Counted from the first letter of the stretch, positions 31,160 through 40,161 are shown. The stretch is DNA of 64,000 nucleotides from JAXLWB01 sp046328715 (GCA_046328715.1 JAXLWB010000016.1:137813-201812), one strand, 5' to 3'. A program made the numbers and translations. Notes: generated by a model from the letters alone, not told the origin.

Positions 31160-32653
31160 TTACTTGGTGCCGACCATTGAAATCAAAGCGACGCCGTGTG
31201 CGGGCATGACAAAGCGCAGGGTGCAGCCGCCCGCTTGCTGCTCTACCGGCAATGTTTCAGCAACCAGATGTGAAGACTGTTCGATGTCCGCCAATTGCTG
31301 TGCTGTTGGATATTCAGGACTGCCAAGATCCAGCCAGCATTGTTTTGGATTAGCATGTTGCCCATCGACGCGGGTGAGGGTCGCCGGATTGGTCAAGGTC
31401 AGTCCGGGCAACTTGATCGATACTTCTTCGTCGGAGATCGTCCCGGTGGGAACGTTATGGTTGTAGACCAGCAGTGAGAGCGTCGTGTCGCTGCGCACGG
31501 CGAGGACTTCCACGGTGGCATCTCCGCCATTCCCGCTTACTCCCAGTCGTTCATGGCCCAGTTGATGCAGCAGTTCGAAGACTCGATAGGTCGGTTTCGG
31601 GATGCCGTGGATGGTTTGCAGACCAAAGCCGCCGTGAAACGGTGCCGCAAATTGGCCTCGTTCTTCAAAGAGATCGCTAAAGGTCCAGTACGAATAGCCC
31701 TGCACCAACCCATCGTTATCGGCAATCGTTTTCGCCACCAGTGCAGCGGCGTAGGGATCATCGTGGCTGTTGTCGGGCAACATGGCCGAGGTATTCCATT
31801 CGGTGTAATAGAGCGGCAGATCGCCCGCTTCGCCTCGCGCTTTGCGGGTCATTTTCTGCAGAATGCCACGCTCATATTGGCCCATCAGGTGGGCAAACTT
31901 CGTAAAAAACTCTTCGAGCGACATGTCGGGCTGTTTCCAGAGCGGGTCATCGGTGGGATAGTGATGGGTAGAGACGAAATCGATGGGCAGATTGGCGCTG
32001 CGACAAAAGGCCAGCATTTCGGGAATCCAGGCATTGATCGAGGTCGCCGGGCCACCCACTCGTAACCCCTCATCCACGCTCTTGATCGCACGGACAGAAT
32101 GTTCATAGAGCTTGAAGTACTCCGCCTGACTGCCAGACCAAAAATAAGGAAGATTGGGTTCGTTCCACACCTCAAAAAACCAGGTGCGCACCTCGTCTAG
32201 TCCATAGCGATCAACGAGATGTTGCGTCAGGGCATGAATGAGCGACTCCCACTCTCCGTAATCAGCGGGCGGCGTGACGTTGGCCTTGTAGTGGAAACAG
32301 GTTTGTGTTCCCGAAGCCAAGGCTGGGGGCATGAAACCCAGTTCGATAAATGGCTTCATACCAATGCTCAGGAGAAAGTCGAAGATCGAGTCGATGTTGA
32401 AGAATGAGTAGCGTAGTTGACCCGCCACTTCACCACCAAAGATGGCATCCTCACGGATACAGACGCTCATGTCATTGTCGAGCAACCCGTGAAAGCGCAC
32501 ATATTGAAAGCCAAGTTCATGCTGCACCTTCGTCAATTGTTCACGCCAGTCTTGGCGCAAGCCCATGACCGCATGGCAACTGCCCACACACATTTCCCAA
32601 TAATGGGGGAAGGGCGTTCCTATGCTTGAGGTATTAACGGTAAATTCAATCAT
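31160..32653 (-). CDS. glycoside hydrolase family 39 (beta-xylosidase-like)
   Basis: Retaining glycosidase of 497 residues with a TIM barrel and a C-terminal beta domain. The acid/base is E165 in WNEPN and the nucleophile E285 in YYTEWNTS, the GH39 pattern; VRFHGLLDND opens the barrel as in beta-xylosidases. There is no signal peptide, so it would act on imported oligosaccharides or glycosides. The start has AGGA upstream. It lies 34 bases after the bicupin gene. Xylosidase is the commonest activity, with alpha-iduronidase and others possible. Confidence 0.92.
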   Translation of the reverse strand: MIEFTVNTSSIGTPFPHYWEMCVGSCHAVMGLRQDWREQLTKVQHELGFQYVRFHGLLDNDMSVCIREDAIFGGEVAGQLRYSFFNIDSIFDFLLSIGMKPFIELGFMPPALASGTQTCFHYKANVTPPADYGEWESLIHALTQHLVDRYGLDEVRTWFFEVWNEPNLPYFWSGSQAEYFKLYEHSVRAIKSVDEGLRVGGPATSINAWIPEMLAFCRSANLPIDFVSTHHYPTDDPLWKQPDMSLEEFFTKFAHLMGQYERGILQKMTRKARGEAGDLPLYYTEWNTSAMLPDNSHDDPYAAALVAKTIADNDGLVQGYSYWTFSDLFEERGQFAAPFHGGFGLQTIHGIPKPTYRVFELLHQLGHERLGVSGNGGDATVEVLAVRSDTTLSLLVYNHNVPTGTISDEEVSIKLPGLTLTNPATLTRVDGQHANPKQCWLDLGSPEYPTAQQLADIEQSSHLVAETLPVEQQAGGCTLRFVMPAHGVALISMVGTK

Positions 32654-32687
32654 GATGACTTCCTAGCCAAGGATTAGATAACGAATT

Positions 32688-33746
32688 TTAATGGGCACCG
32701 GGAGGGCCGCCCGGTCCTCCTGATCCATCTGGCGGTGGCCCGACGATTTTCAAATCCAGCTCCCCTGCCTGCACCTTCTGCATCAGGCGGTCGAAGCGTG
32801 CTGGACCTGGTTCAACCGGGAAGATGTGCCCATCGTACGGTGATCCCAACGTGTGAAAGAACGGCTCAAAGATGCCCGGTGCCAGCACGGAAAAGAAGCG
32901 GGTGTAATGAGCATCCATGCGGAAGGAATGGATCGTGTGCGCAGGGACGTGGAGAAAATCGCCCGGCTGCATCTGATGTTCTTCGCCACTGCTCCACATG
33001 GTCATTTGACCGGAGGTACAGAGGAAGGTTTCGGTGTGTTTTTCATGTAAGTGCTGAATAATAGCGTTGCCAGCCGGACCGAGATTGTCAAGCACCAGAA
33101 ACTCGCCATTGGTGTTGGCGTTGGTGGCTAACAGAATGTACAACTCACGTCCAACAATGCGATGAATGCCACCACCGGAGGCGATCACATAGGGGACAAC
33201 GCCGTCGGGCACTTCCGTGTTGGTGACCAGTTGTGCTTCACCGGTAGCGATGGTCTCTGCAAGTTCGAGATCAGCCCCGACGATGGGTTTTGCCAGCAGC
33301 TCGGCCAAATCGACTGAGGAACCTTGTGGCGGGTGAACATGTAGATCGGTTTTGCTGCCGACGTGAGCGTATACCTTGCCGACTTCGCCTTTGGAAGTCA
33401 AGGAAAGAAGACGCGCATTGTGGCTGCGCATAATGTAAGCATGAATGGTACCGGCCGGGATATGTGCATAATCACCAGGGGCGAGCAGATAGCACTGGTC
33501 AGCGAGAGCCACCTCAACTAGCCCTTCCCGTACATAGATTCCTTCATGAGCGCGAGCGTGGCGATGGGCAGGAAAGCTATCACCTAGACAGCCGGAAATC
33601 GAAACCAGTTCAAAGAGTCCGCCGCTACTTGCTGCCGAGGCGATGGTGGTCACCAGTTGCGTGCCGATCAGATAGCGTGTGCCCTCATGGTTACGCAGTA
33701 GGTAGGGTTGTTTTGTGGTGGGAAGCTTTGTATCATTTTCATTCAT
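32688..33746 (-). CDS. quercetin 2,3-dioxygenase-like bicupin
   Basis: Two-cupin protein of 352 residues resembling bacterial quercetinases such as B. subtilis QdoI, which open the flavonol ring with dioxygen. The first metal site is in FPAHRHARAHEGIYV and the second in HLHEKHTETFLCTSGQM, both with the His-x-His...Glu layout. ATG 33746 has AAGGAG five bases before it; the longer upstream frame has no support. The last residues are an unusual Gly/Pro-rich tail. It sits between GH3 and GH39 genes with 20- and 34-base gaps. Pirin-like roles cannot be excluded. Confidence 0.88.
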   Translation of the reverse strand: MNENDTKLPTTKQPYLLRNHEGTRYLIGTQLVTTIASAASSGGLFELVSISGCLGDSFPAHRHARAHEGIYVREGLVEVALADQCYLLAPGDYAHIPAGTIHAYIMRSHNARLLSLTSKGEVGKVYAHVGSKTDLHVHPPQGSSVDLAELLAKPIVGADLELAETIATGEAQLVTNTEVPDGVVPYVIASGGGIHRIVGRELYILLATNANTNGEFLVLDNLGPAGNAIIQHLHEKHTETFLCTSGQMTMWSSGEEHQMQPGDFLHVPAHTIHSFRMDAHYTRFFSVLAPGIFEPFFHTLGSPYDGHIFPVEPGPARFDRLMQKVQAGELDLKIVGPPPDGSGGPGGPPGAH

Positions 33747-33766
33747 GGGTACTCCTTCTTTGTTGC

Positions 33767-35410
33767 CTATATGGAAAGTGAATGAATCTTCACTTTGGGA
33801 AGCTGCACTGGGCAATCGCCCTGCGCCGCAATCTCGCCCAGCCATACCTTGACCGCCGCCCGCTGCGAGACCGCACTGTCGCCGTACGCCGCTAGCAGAT
33901 TGGGCAGATGAGGCATTTCGTGCAGCACATATGGGTTGCCGAAGCTGGTGTAATAGACCTGCGGATGCTCGACAAAGAGCGAGCGCCATTGCCAATGCCC
34001 CAGGTGACCGACCAGGTTCTGGATCGTGCCAAGCACCATGTAGGGCAACATGACCAGGTTCATGAAGACCACATCGGCCGAACTGACTTTGGCCAACAAC
34101 TCTTCGTCGCCTGGGTTAAGCAGGTGCTCGACCTGATAGCTGCGTGTCCGTAACTCTTCATCAAAGACAGAAAGTTCACGCGGCGGCATAAAGCGATTGA
34201 ATTGACTGTTCGCGCCAATGGTCACGGTTAGAATACGGCTACCCGGTCGTAATTTACCAGACAAATGACCCTCACCGCGCAGCACGGTAATACTCTTGTC
34301 AGCCATACTTTGGGCAGCTTGTTGATAACTGGTTTTGTCGGCATCTGACGGTTTGGGGCCAAAGGGATCGCGGTGTAAATTGAGGCGAGCTTTCAATTCC
34401 AAGACACGACGTGCTGCCTCCCACACCCGCCCCTCCGCCAGACGCCCCGTTTGAACCGCTCGCAACAAACGCTCAAAATCCGCCTCTGCCTCGCAACGCA
34501 GATAGACATCCAGCCCGGATTGGATGCACTGCACCACTCGCTCTTCGCTGGGCACACGCGAGGTGAGGCCAATCATGCCGGAGGCATCCGAGATGAGCAG
34601 CCCGGCAAAGCCCAACTCTTTGCGCAGCAGATCGTTCAGAAGTTGTGGACTGAGCGTGGCTGGCGGTGCTTGTTCGGGCCGGTCGGCAAATCCCTGATAG
34701 TCGGGCAGCGAGATGTGACCGGGCATGATACACATCACGCCAGCTTCGATCACCGCCCGCCAAACCGCACCGTAGGTCGCTTGCCACTGTGCAAAGGGCA
34801 GATTGTTGATCGTCGTAACCAGATGTTGGTCACGGTCGTCCATGCCATCGCCGGGGAAATGTTTGGCCGTGGCCGCCATCCGTCCTCCATGCTGTAAGCC
34901 TTGGACAAATGCTACGGCTAACCGTTTCACCCGCTCTGGCTGGTCGCCCATCGAGCGGACATTGGTGATGGGGTTAAGAAAGTTGTAATTGAGGTCAACA
35001 ACCGGCGAAAATGACCAATGAACACCGGCGTAGCGAGCCTCGGCGGCGGAGGCTTCCCCCATCGTGCGCATCAAATCGACGTCATTGGCGGCGCCAGCGG
35101 CCATCATCCACGGAAACTCGGTGCCATCACGCAGTTCAATCGCGCCGTGCTCCAGATCGCCAGCCACCAACAAGGGAATCACTGACTGCTCTTGCAACGG
35201 CTGCATCAGTTCACGCATCCGTGCCATGGTCGGGCCACCGCCCATCCTAATGCAGCCAAGGGGAACCTTTTGCAGCAGTTCCCCCCATTCTGCAACTGTA
35301 AAACGTGGATTAGATGGACACAAAAGTTGGCCAACACACTGAGGAAGTGTCATCGCACTCAGGGTCGTGTCCACCCATTGTTGTTGATTGGTGGTTAGGG
35401 GAGTGAGCAT
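33767..35410 (-). CDS. glycoside hydrolase family 3 (NagZ-type)
   Basis: Family 3 enzyme of 547 residues: a TIM barrel with the nucleophile D275 in LISDASGM and the signature KHFPGDG (183-189). A DQH motif (194-196) follows at the position where NagZ enzymes carry their Asp-His acid/base, so beta-N-acetylhexosaminidase is favoured over beta-glucosidase. The C-terminal 200 residues are an alpha/beta sandwich. No signal peptide is seen. It is first in a minus-strand run with the bicupin and GH39 genes. The start has AAGGTG about ten bases before it. Confidence 0.9.
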   Translation of the reverse strand: MLTPLTTNQQQWVDTTLSAMTLPQCVGQLLCPSNPRFTVAEWGELLQKVPLGCIRMGGGPTMARMRELMQPLQEQSVIPLLVAGDLEHGAIELRDGTEFPWMMAAGAANDVDLMRTMGEASAAEARYAGVHWSFSPVVDLNYNFLNPITNVRSMGDQPERVKRLAVAFVQGLQHGGRMAATAKHFPGDGMDDRDQHLVTTINNLPFAQWQATYGAVWRAVIEAGVMCIMPGHISLPDYQGFADRPEQAPPATLSPQLLNDLLRKELGFAGLLISDASGMIGLTSRVPSEERVVQCIQSGLDVYLRCEAEADFERLLRAVQTGRLAEGRVWEAARRVLELKARLNLHRDPFGPKPSDADKTSYQQAAQSMADKSITVLRGEGHLSGKLRPGSRILTVTIGANSQFNRFMPPRELSVFDEELRTRSYQVEHLLNPGDEELLAKVSSADVVFMNLVMLPYMVLGTIQNLVGHLGHWQWRSLFVEHPQVYYTSFGNPYVLHEMPHLPNLLAAYGDSAVSQRAAVKVWLGEIAAQGDCPVQLPKVKIHSLSI

Positions 35411-35418
35411 CTTTTATT

Positions 35419-35526
35419 TCACCTTTGCGGTTTGAACCAAAGATCTGCCGACGGCTTGCATCTTGCGCGCAAATTGCTCACAACGAATGCTATAGTGGCG
35501 ATTTTGCTAGAAGTCCAGTTGTTCAT
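35419..35526 (-). CDS. possible 35-residue leader ORF
   Basis: ATG 35526 has an AGGAG site ten bases upstream, better than the site of the following GH3 gene, and opens a 35-codon frame (MNNWTSSKIATIAFVVSNLR then a basic tail). Its stop lies eight bases before the GH3 start, so it could couple to GH3 translation. Alternatively it is the 5' stump of a lost gene. I recognise no family. Confidence 0.25.
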   Translation of the reverse strand: MNNWTSSKIATIAFVVSNLRARCKPSADLWFKPQR

Positions 35527-35736
35527 GGTGACTTTCTCCTGGTATGGTCGCTCGCCCTGCAAACAGAATGGACCTTTGTGAGCAGGAGGATTTTCGTCAG
35601 GACTGATATAAGCTGTGGAAAAACGATCTCCGATATATGGTTGTTGGGCAGGAAGCAAGTTTCAGTACGTAAAAAGCATTCTACGCAGGGTTACCAAAAT
35701 TATCAACAATCTGAAGGGCTTCGTGTGTATCTAAAA

Positions 35737-35831
35737 CAGAAGCCCGCACGTTAGTAAGGGCGAGGCTTGCCCTTACTAACGTGCGGGCTTCTGAATGTTG
35801 TCTCCCCTTACTAACGTGCGGGGCTCTGAAG
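35737..35831. repeat. family E perfect hairpin plus third arm
   Basis: Arms of 25 bases at 35737-35761 and 35769-35793 are exact complements around a seven-base loop; each contains GCACGTTAGTAAGG or its complement. A third, slightly altered right arm (CTTACTAACGTGCGGGGCTC) follows to 35831. No T-run is present. It lies in the gap between the GH3 run and the decayed hydrolase. Confidence 0.85.
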
Positions 35832-35859
35832 ATCAATGACCCGTTATCAACTCAGTCTT

Positions 35860-36462
35860 CTACTGTTTCACGACTTCATTCACCCAAGCAATGAAGTTCT
35901 CCGTACTGTTGCCTGTACGCTCGGCCATCGTGTGGCCTTGATTTCAAACGGTGGTGAATTGGACATCTTCAGCACTGGCATAGGCTTTCAGTGCCAACGC
36001 CAGATTCACTTCCACCGTGGATGCAGTATCGCCTTGTTTGATACCAGTATTGATGCGCCAATATTTGGCAACCGTCGAAGTCTGGTAGCCATCATAGGAT
36101 GCCAACAGGTAGTACATGGGATTGTACATGTTCTGACGTTCCTGAATCCCGTTGCCCAGTTTGTCGACCGCTGTCAGATCGGTGGCATAGGTATCGACGA
36201 GCGAGGCGTCCCAATCTGCGTAGGCGGCATAGGTGGCTTGATTCGCTTGCAGCAGATTGGCTACTGTAACGTCAAAGTGGAGTGCATCACTTTCATCGTT
36301 GCCAAAGAGCTGATTTTCTGCCTGCCCACGTGCCAGATCATCGAAGGCGGGCACGCTTTTGCTTGCTGTCTTGACGTAGGTGGCAAAGTCTGCCAGGCTG
36401 GTAATATTTTCCCGTGAATAGGGCTCAAATTTATGGCTTTCACAGCCGCAATTGGGTTTGCT
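35860..36462 (-). pseudogene. C-terminal remnant of a tannase-like alpha/beta hydrolase
   Basis: One frame of about 200 codons reads like the end of a subtype-B tannase or related hydrolase: KFEPYSRENITSLADFATYV, VPAFDDLARGQAENQLFGND, NPMYYLL, AKYWRINTG, then NQGHTMAERTG. The expected VWNQGH is broken by TGA at 35944-35946, a one-base change from the Trp codon, after which the frame continues 27 more codons to TAG. The N-terminal two-thirds with the nucleophile is missing; the frame is closed by TGA at 36463, next to the DUF3500 gene end. It is therefore a deleted and mutated remnant. Confidence 0.75.
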
Positions 36463-36473
36463 TCAGACGGTTC

Positions 36474-37592
36474 TTACTTGATCAATGCTGCGCCGTAATC
36501 ATTCGTCGGATCGCGGAACATGGCGTGGATATGGTCAATCGCCGAGCCACCCATCGACTGGGGTGAATATTCGATAAAGAGGGTCGGTCCCTGAATGCGA
36601 TAGTAGGCGGGTTGTCCATTCGTGGTCGGACCATACCAGGCGAACCAAGTTTCATTCAGATTAGCCGCAATCTCTGCCATTTTGGCCGTGGCGTCATCTT
36701 CTTTGAGCATTCCAACCCGGACACGGATCAAATCGAGCAGCAGCTTTTGTTGATCGGCGTTCAGGTCGGAAACTTTGATGCCTTCGGGGGCAATCGTTTT
36801 GCCATCCTCGCCGGGGCCAAGCACGAGTTGAATGTAGCTGTTGCCCAAAATCGCTTGCTTTTGTTGCTCGGCGTCCAGTGCGTTGATCAGCGCAAAAGCG
36901 GCATCGTTTTCCTCCTGCCATTGATAGACCGCTCGCCCATCGCTGGTGTATTGAATCGGCTGTCCGCCGGTCAGGCTGGGAGCGAGCGTGATGGTGCCGC
37001 CCACGACGGTGGCGTTAAGCGCCAGATGATGACCACCGAATTGCCACATCCAGGGATCGGTGGCAGATGGGGTGCCCAGGATCGAAAAGTAGAATTCATC
37101 CTGACCAAAGATGAGGTTTCCGCCCCCATCCGTGCTTTTGAGAACTTCATCGCCTGTAACCTGGTCCAACACACGTTGGTAACCTTCCGGGCTGAGGGTT
37201 GCTTCCAGAACAGCAAAGACTGCGGCGCGCTGCTCCTGGCTCAGATCGCCCATGCGTAGGCCAGAACGCTGATAGATTCCTGTGGGGAAATTCGACCAGT
37301 TGGCCCGCTGCTTGGCGTCGTCGAAGGCGAAGAGCGCCTTTGCACGCTGAGCTTCATCCAATGTGGCCAGGAGCGCTTCGGCTGCTGCGACCACACCCTG
37401 GGTCGTTTCATCTGCGGCGGTCGCAGTCACTGGTTCGCTCACTGCGGCTGGTGTCACATCGGCAAGGTTGATCGTCTGCGCATTGCTCGACGCTTCCGAC
37501 GGACCGCCGCCGTTGAGCATTCCCAGCCCTGCACAGCCAGCCAGCAGTGTAAGCGCCAGCAGTGAGTTCATTACTACGAGTTTCGTTTTCAT
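36474..37592 (-). CDS. DUF3500 family lipoprotein
   Basis: Exported lipoprotein of 372 residues: MKTKLVVMNSLLALTLLAGC is the signal and lipobox. The mature part matches DUF3500, with AFDDAKQRANWSNFPTGIYQ, QVTGDEVLKSTDGGGNLIFG, DPWMWQFGGHHLALNATVVG and DHIHAMFRDPTNDYG. Three conserved histidine sites suggest metal binding, but no function is established. The start has AAAGGAGAG upstream. The remnant of a tannase-like hydrolase follows directly. In an ancestor the two may have formed an operon for exported ester breakdown, an inference from position only. Confidence 0.9.
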   Translation of the reverse strand: MKTKLVVMNSLLALTLLAGCAGLGMLNGGGPSEASSNAQTINLADVTPAAVSEPVTATAADETTQGVVAAAEALLATLDEAQRAKALFAFDDAKQRANWSNFPTGIYQRSGLRMGDLSQEQRAAVFAVLEATLSPEGYQRVLDQVTGDEVLKSTDGGGNLIFGQDEFYFSILGTPSATDPWMWQFGGHHLALNATVVGGTITLAPSLTGGQPIQYTSDGRAVYQWQEENDAAFALINALDAEQQKQAILGNSYIQLVLGPGEDGKTIAPEGIKVSDLNADQQKLLLDLIRVRVGMLKEDDATAKMAEIAANLNETWFAWYGPTTNGQPAYYRIQGPTLFIEYSPQSMGGSAIDHIHAMFRDPTNDYGAALIK

Positions 37593-37642
37593 ACTTTTCT
37601 CTCCTTTTACAAATTTGAGTTAAAAATGAGTAACTACGAAGC

Positions 37643-37776
37643 CACCTCACCCTAACCCTCCTCAAAACAGGGAGGGAATGATCACAGAAAGGATTTAGTT
37701 GGTTGGACAGAAGAAAAGAGTAATATCTGTCCCTTCACGGTTCCCTCCTTAGACAGGAGAGGGTTAGGGTGAGGTG
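37643..37776. repeat. family F inverted repeat
   Basis: CACCTCACCCTAACCCTC (37643-37660) is exactly inverted at 37759-37776, with a looser second stem inside (CAGGGAGGG and CCCTCC). Similar CCTCACCCTAACCCTC elements are found between genes in many bacteria. It fills most of the gap 37593-37815. Confidence 0.75.
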
Positions 37777-37815
37777 AGTTGTTACAAAAATGACAAATTG
37801 CGAATTCAGCGGCGC

Positions 37816-39336
37816 TTAGCCCAGGTAGGTGACTAGGCCGCTGAAGGTAATACCGATGCCTAAGACGGTAACGATCAGGGCACTTGCTAAGGGCAGCAGC
37901 GTGCCCCAAAGGCTACCTCTGCCCCCAAAGCGTTCCAACAACCAGCGTGAACGCACCAACAGAATGCCAATCGCAATCAAGACCGCCGCCAGACCAACGC
38001 TGAACGAGACGATAAGCCCCAGCCCCAACAGGATACGGTTGAGGCCAATCGCAATCACCAGGATGCCCAACGCCTCCGGGCAGGGAACCAGTCCACCGGA
38101 TACACCCATCGCCAGCAGGCTACTCAGCGTGACGCCTTGTGCAGGGGGCAAATGGGTGTGGACGTGACCATCACCGTGATCATGGCTGAAGGCGTGAGCA
38201 TGAGAATGTTCGTGACCATGATCATGACTGTGCTCAAGCTCATGGCTGTGCTCAAGCTCATGGCTGTGATTATGATGTGTATGGTTGTGGTCTCCCTTTG
38301 GACCACCGCGACAGGCAGCCCAACGTTGCCAAACCAAGCGCGCCCCCAGAAAGATCACCACTACCCCGGAAGTGGCTGTCAGGGCTGGCAGCAAGACGCC
38401 GGGCACAACAAATTGGCTGGCAAAAAGCGCCAACAGCCCAATCACAATCACCGAGGCGGTATGGGTAAAGGTGACAATTGCCCCCAACCAGATCGCATGT
38501 TTTACGGTACCACGGCTACCCACCAGATAGGCTGCCACCAGCGTCTTGCCATGACCGGGAGTCAGCGCATGGAGTCCACCAAGCAGCAGCGCCAATGCCA
38601 GTGCCGCTAACAATACCCAGGGGGTAAGCGTCGGCAGAGAGAGATAATCCATCAGCTCACGAGCTTGCCCCGAGACGTTAGTCACAAACCTCAAGGAGCT
38701 CGCCAGATCGGCGGATGCATTGGCGGTAGCCACTTCACTGCCTGCTGCCGTGGCAACCGCTGCTGCAGATAACCCACTGCTGCCGATGACAAACTCCATG
38801 ACAGCACTCTGCTGATTGCTGCTCCGATTCATCTTGCCCAAGGTCACTGTCACATTTTTATCGACAAAGGCGTTGACCTGATAGGTCGAACCAACAGGTG
38901 CATAGTTGTTTTGGTAGGCAAGCTGATGAGTACCCGTCATGCCTTCGGCGAGTGGAGCGGTTGTGAAGACCCGAATCGTGCCATAGCCAGCCTGGATAGT
39001 GAGATAATCGGCCATTTCGATCTTGTCCACCGTCAGGGTCAGCGGCTCGTCATCCACTTGCAGCGCCACCTCATGCAAAACAGACGTCACATACGCCTGC
39101 CCCTCCGCTTCGGATATTTGCTCATCGCCATCGCCATCGATTTGCGGCAATAGCTGAGGTGCAACCAGCACACCCGGTGAGAGATCCAGTTCGACCTCGA
39201 TCACAGTAGGTTTTACCGTTAAGTAGGTTGCTTGCAGGTATACATCTGCTGGATGGGCCAGCGCCACCGTCGGTAAAACGAGCAGCCAGGCGAGTGCTAA
39301 AAGTCCGTGAATGAACCAGCGTCGATTCCATTTCAT
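37816..39336 (-). CDS. NicO/RcnA-type nickel-cobalt transporter with His-rich loop
   Basis: Membrane protein of 506 residues. ATG 39336 is chosen over an in-frame TTG at 39342. After a signal-like segment come about 200 extracytoplasmic residues containing DGDGDEQISEAE, an EF-hand-like calcium loop. Six membrane helices follow, with LTPGHGKTLVAAYLVG, the NicO family motif, in the first part. A cytoplasmic-type loop very rich in His, Asp and Glu (HSHDHGHEHSHAHAFSHDHG) splits the bundle, and GVSGGLVPCPEALGILV starts the second half. It probably moves nickel or cobalt, most likely outward. A palindrome before it matches the sites of the GntR gene upstream. Confidence 0.88.
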   Translation of the reverse strand: MKWNRRWFIHGLLALAWLLVLPTVALAHPADVYLQATYLTVKPTVIEVELDLSPGVLVAPQLLPQIDGDGDEQISEAEGQAYVTSVLHEVALQVDDEPLTLTVDKIEMADYLTIQAGYGTIRVFTTAPLAEGMTGTHQLAYQNNYAPVGSTYQVNAFVDKNVTVTLGKMNRSSNQQSAVMEFVIGSSGLSAAAVATAAGSEVATANASADLASSLRFVTNVSGQARELMDYLSLPTLTPWVLLAALALALLLGGLHALTPGHGKTLVAAYLVGSRGTVKHAIWLGAIVTFTHTASVIVIGLLALFASQFVVPGVLLPALTATSGVVVIFLGARLVWQRWAACRGGPKGDHNHTHHNHSHELEHSHELEHSHDHGHEHSHAHAFSHDHGDGHVHTHLPPAQGVTLSSLLAMGVSGGLVPCPEALGILVIAIGLNRILLGLGLIVSFSVGLAAVLIAIGILLVRSRWLLERFGGRGSLWGTLLPLASALIVTVLGIGITFSGLVTYLG

Positions 39337-39363
39337 GGTCAATGTCCAGTCGATAAATTGTAA

Positions 39364-39385
39364 CCAATATTGTTAACAATCTTGG
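39364..39385. promoter_or_regulatory. GntR operator candidate upstream of the transporter gene
   Basis: The 12-base perfect palindrome ATTGTTAACAAT (39369-39380) is extended by CCAA and TTGG to 22 bases with one mismatch per arm. It lies 28 bases before the transporter start. Half sites TTGTTAAC/TTGTCAAC recur before the GntR gene. Confidence 0.6.
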
Positions 39386-39464
39386 TTGAGATTGTAACAG
39401 GCAATTGTCAAAACATTGTCAAGAAAGTTTGAGAAGTTTGTCAGGGTAGAGACCGATAAAGGAG

Positions 39465-40142
39465 CTATACGTTTTCTAGGCGTTCCCGCGCAGGTGTATT
39501 GCTTTGACGTAAGGCATCGACAGAGTGGGAAAGATGAAGGCGCATCGCCGCTTCGGCAGCATCGGCATCGCGTGCAAGGATCGCCTCAATGATTGCACGA
39601 TGCTCCTGCAGCGAGTGGGTTGCGCGACCGGGGACCAGGATCATACGGTATTGAAAGCGTACGTGACTGGCTTGCAATTGTTCCAATAGGCGCGTCACCG
39701 TTTGGTGCTTAGCGATACGGAGCAGGGCAGCATGGAGTTGAGCGTTGATTTCGGAGATTGTCAGTAGATCCCCAGCGGCAAGACAGGTTTCCATCTGCAC
39801 CAACATTGCTTGCAAATCAGCGATCTCCTGCGCAGTTGCGTTGAGCGTAGCTTTACGCATTGCTAACCCTTCCAGCACAGCTCGCGCTTCCATCATCTCA
39901 ATTGCTTCTTCCAGCGAGACAAGTCGTACATGGGCACCGCGGTTAGGCTCATGCGCCACCAAACCGTCATGGGCCAAACGGTCAAGCGCTGTGCGAATCG
40001 CCGCCCGCCCCACACCCAATTGTTTGGCCAACTCTAATTCAACCAGGCGTTGGTTGGGCAGCAAGTCACCGCGCACAATTGCGTGATGGAGATACTCATA
40101 ACTCTGGTTTGCTTCGCTGATCTTCGTGGCCGGATTGCCCAT
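39465..40142 (-). CDS. GntR family regulator with FCD ligand domain
   Basis: Regulator of 225 residues. The winged helix at the N-terminus has HHAIVRGDLLPNQRLVELEL then LGVGRAAIRTALDRLAHDGL. The C-terminal all-helical FCD domain shows the usual acidic and histidine metal positions, including NAQLHAALLRIAKH and LQEHRAIIEAIL. FCD regulators commonly bind organic acids through a divalent metal. It is codirectional with the transporter gene downstream, and both have TTGTTAAC-type palindromes, so it probably represses itself and the transporter. Confidence 0.93.
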   Translation of the reverse strand: MGNPATKISEANQSYEYLHHAIVRGDLLPNQRLVELELAKQLGVGRAAIRTALDRLAHDGLVAHEPNRGAHVRLVSLEEAIEMMEARAVLEGLAMRKATLNATAQEIADLQAMLVQMETCLAAGDLLTISEINAQLHAALLRIAKHQTVTRLLEQLQASHVRFQYRMILVPGRATHSLQEHRAIIEAILARDADAAEAAMRLHLSHSVDALRQSNTPARERLENV

Positions 40143-40161
40143 AAATATTGGATAACGAGAA

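Noticed and set aside
35836..36417. 193-residue plus-strand frame
   Set aside because: It is antisense to the tannase-like remnant, whose minus-strand reading shows recognisable family motifs; the plus reading shows none and has no ribosome site.
35944..36465. TGA read as tryptophan in the tannase-like remnant
   Set aside because: Many intact genes in the window end in TGA, and the second TGA at 36463 has no matching Trp; a point mutation is simpler.
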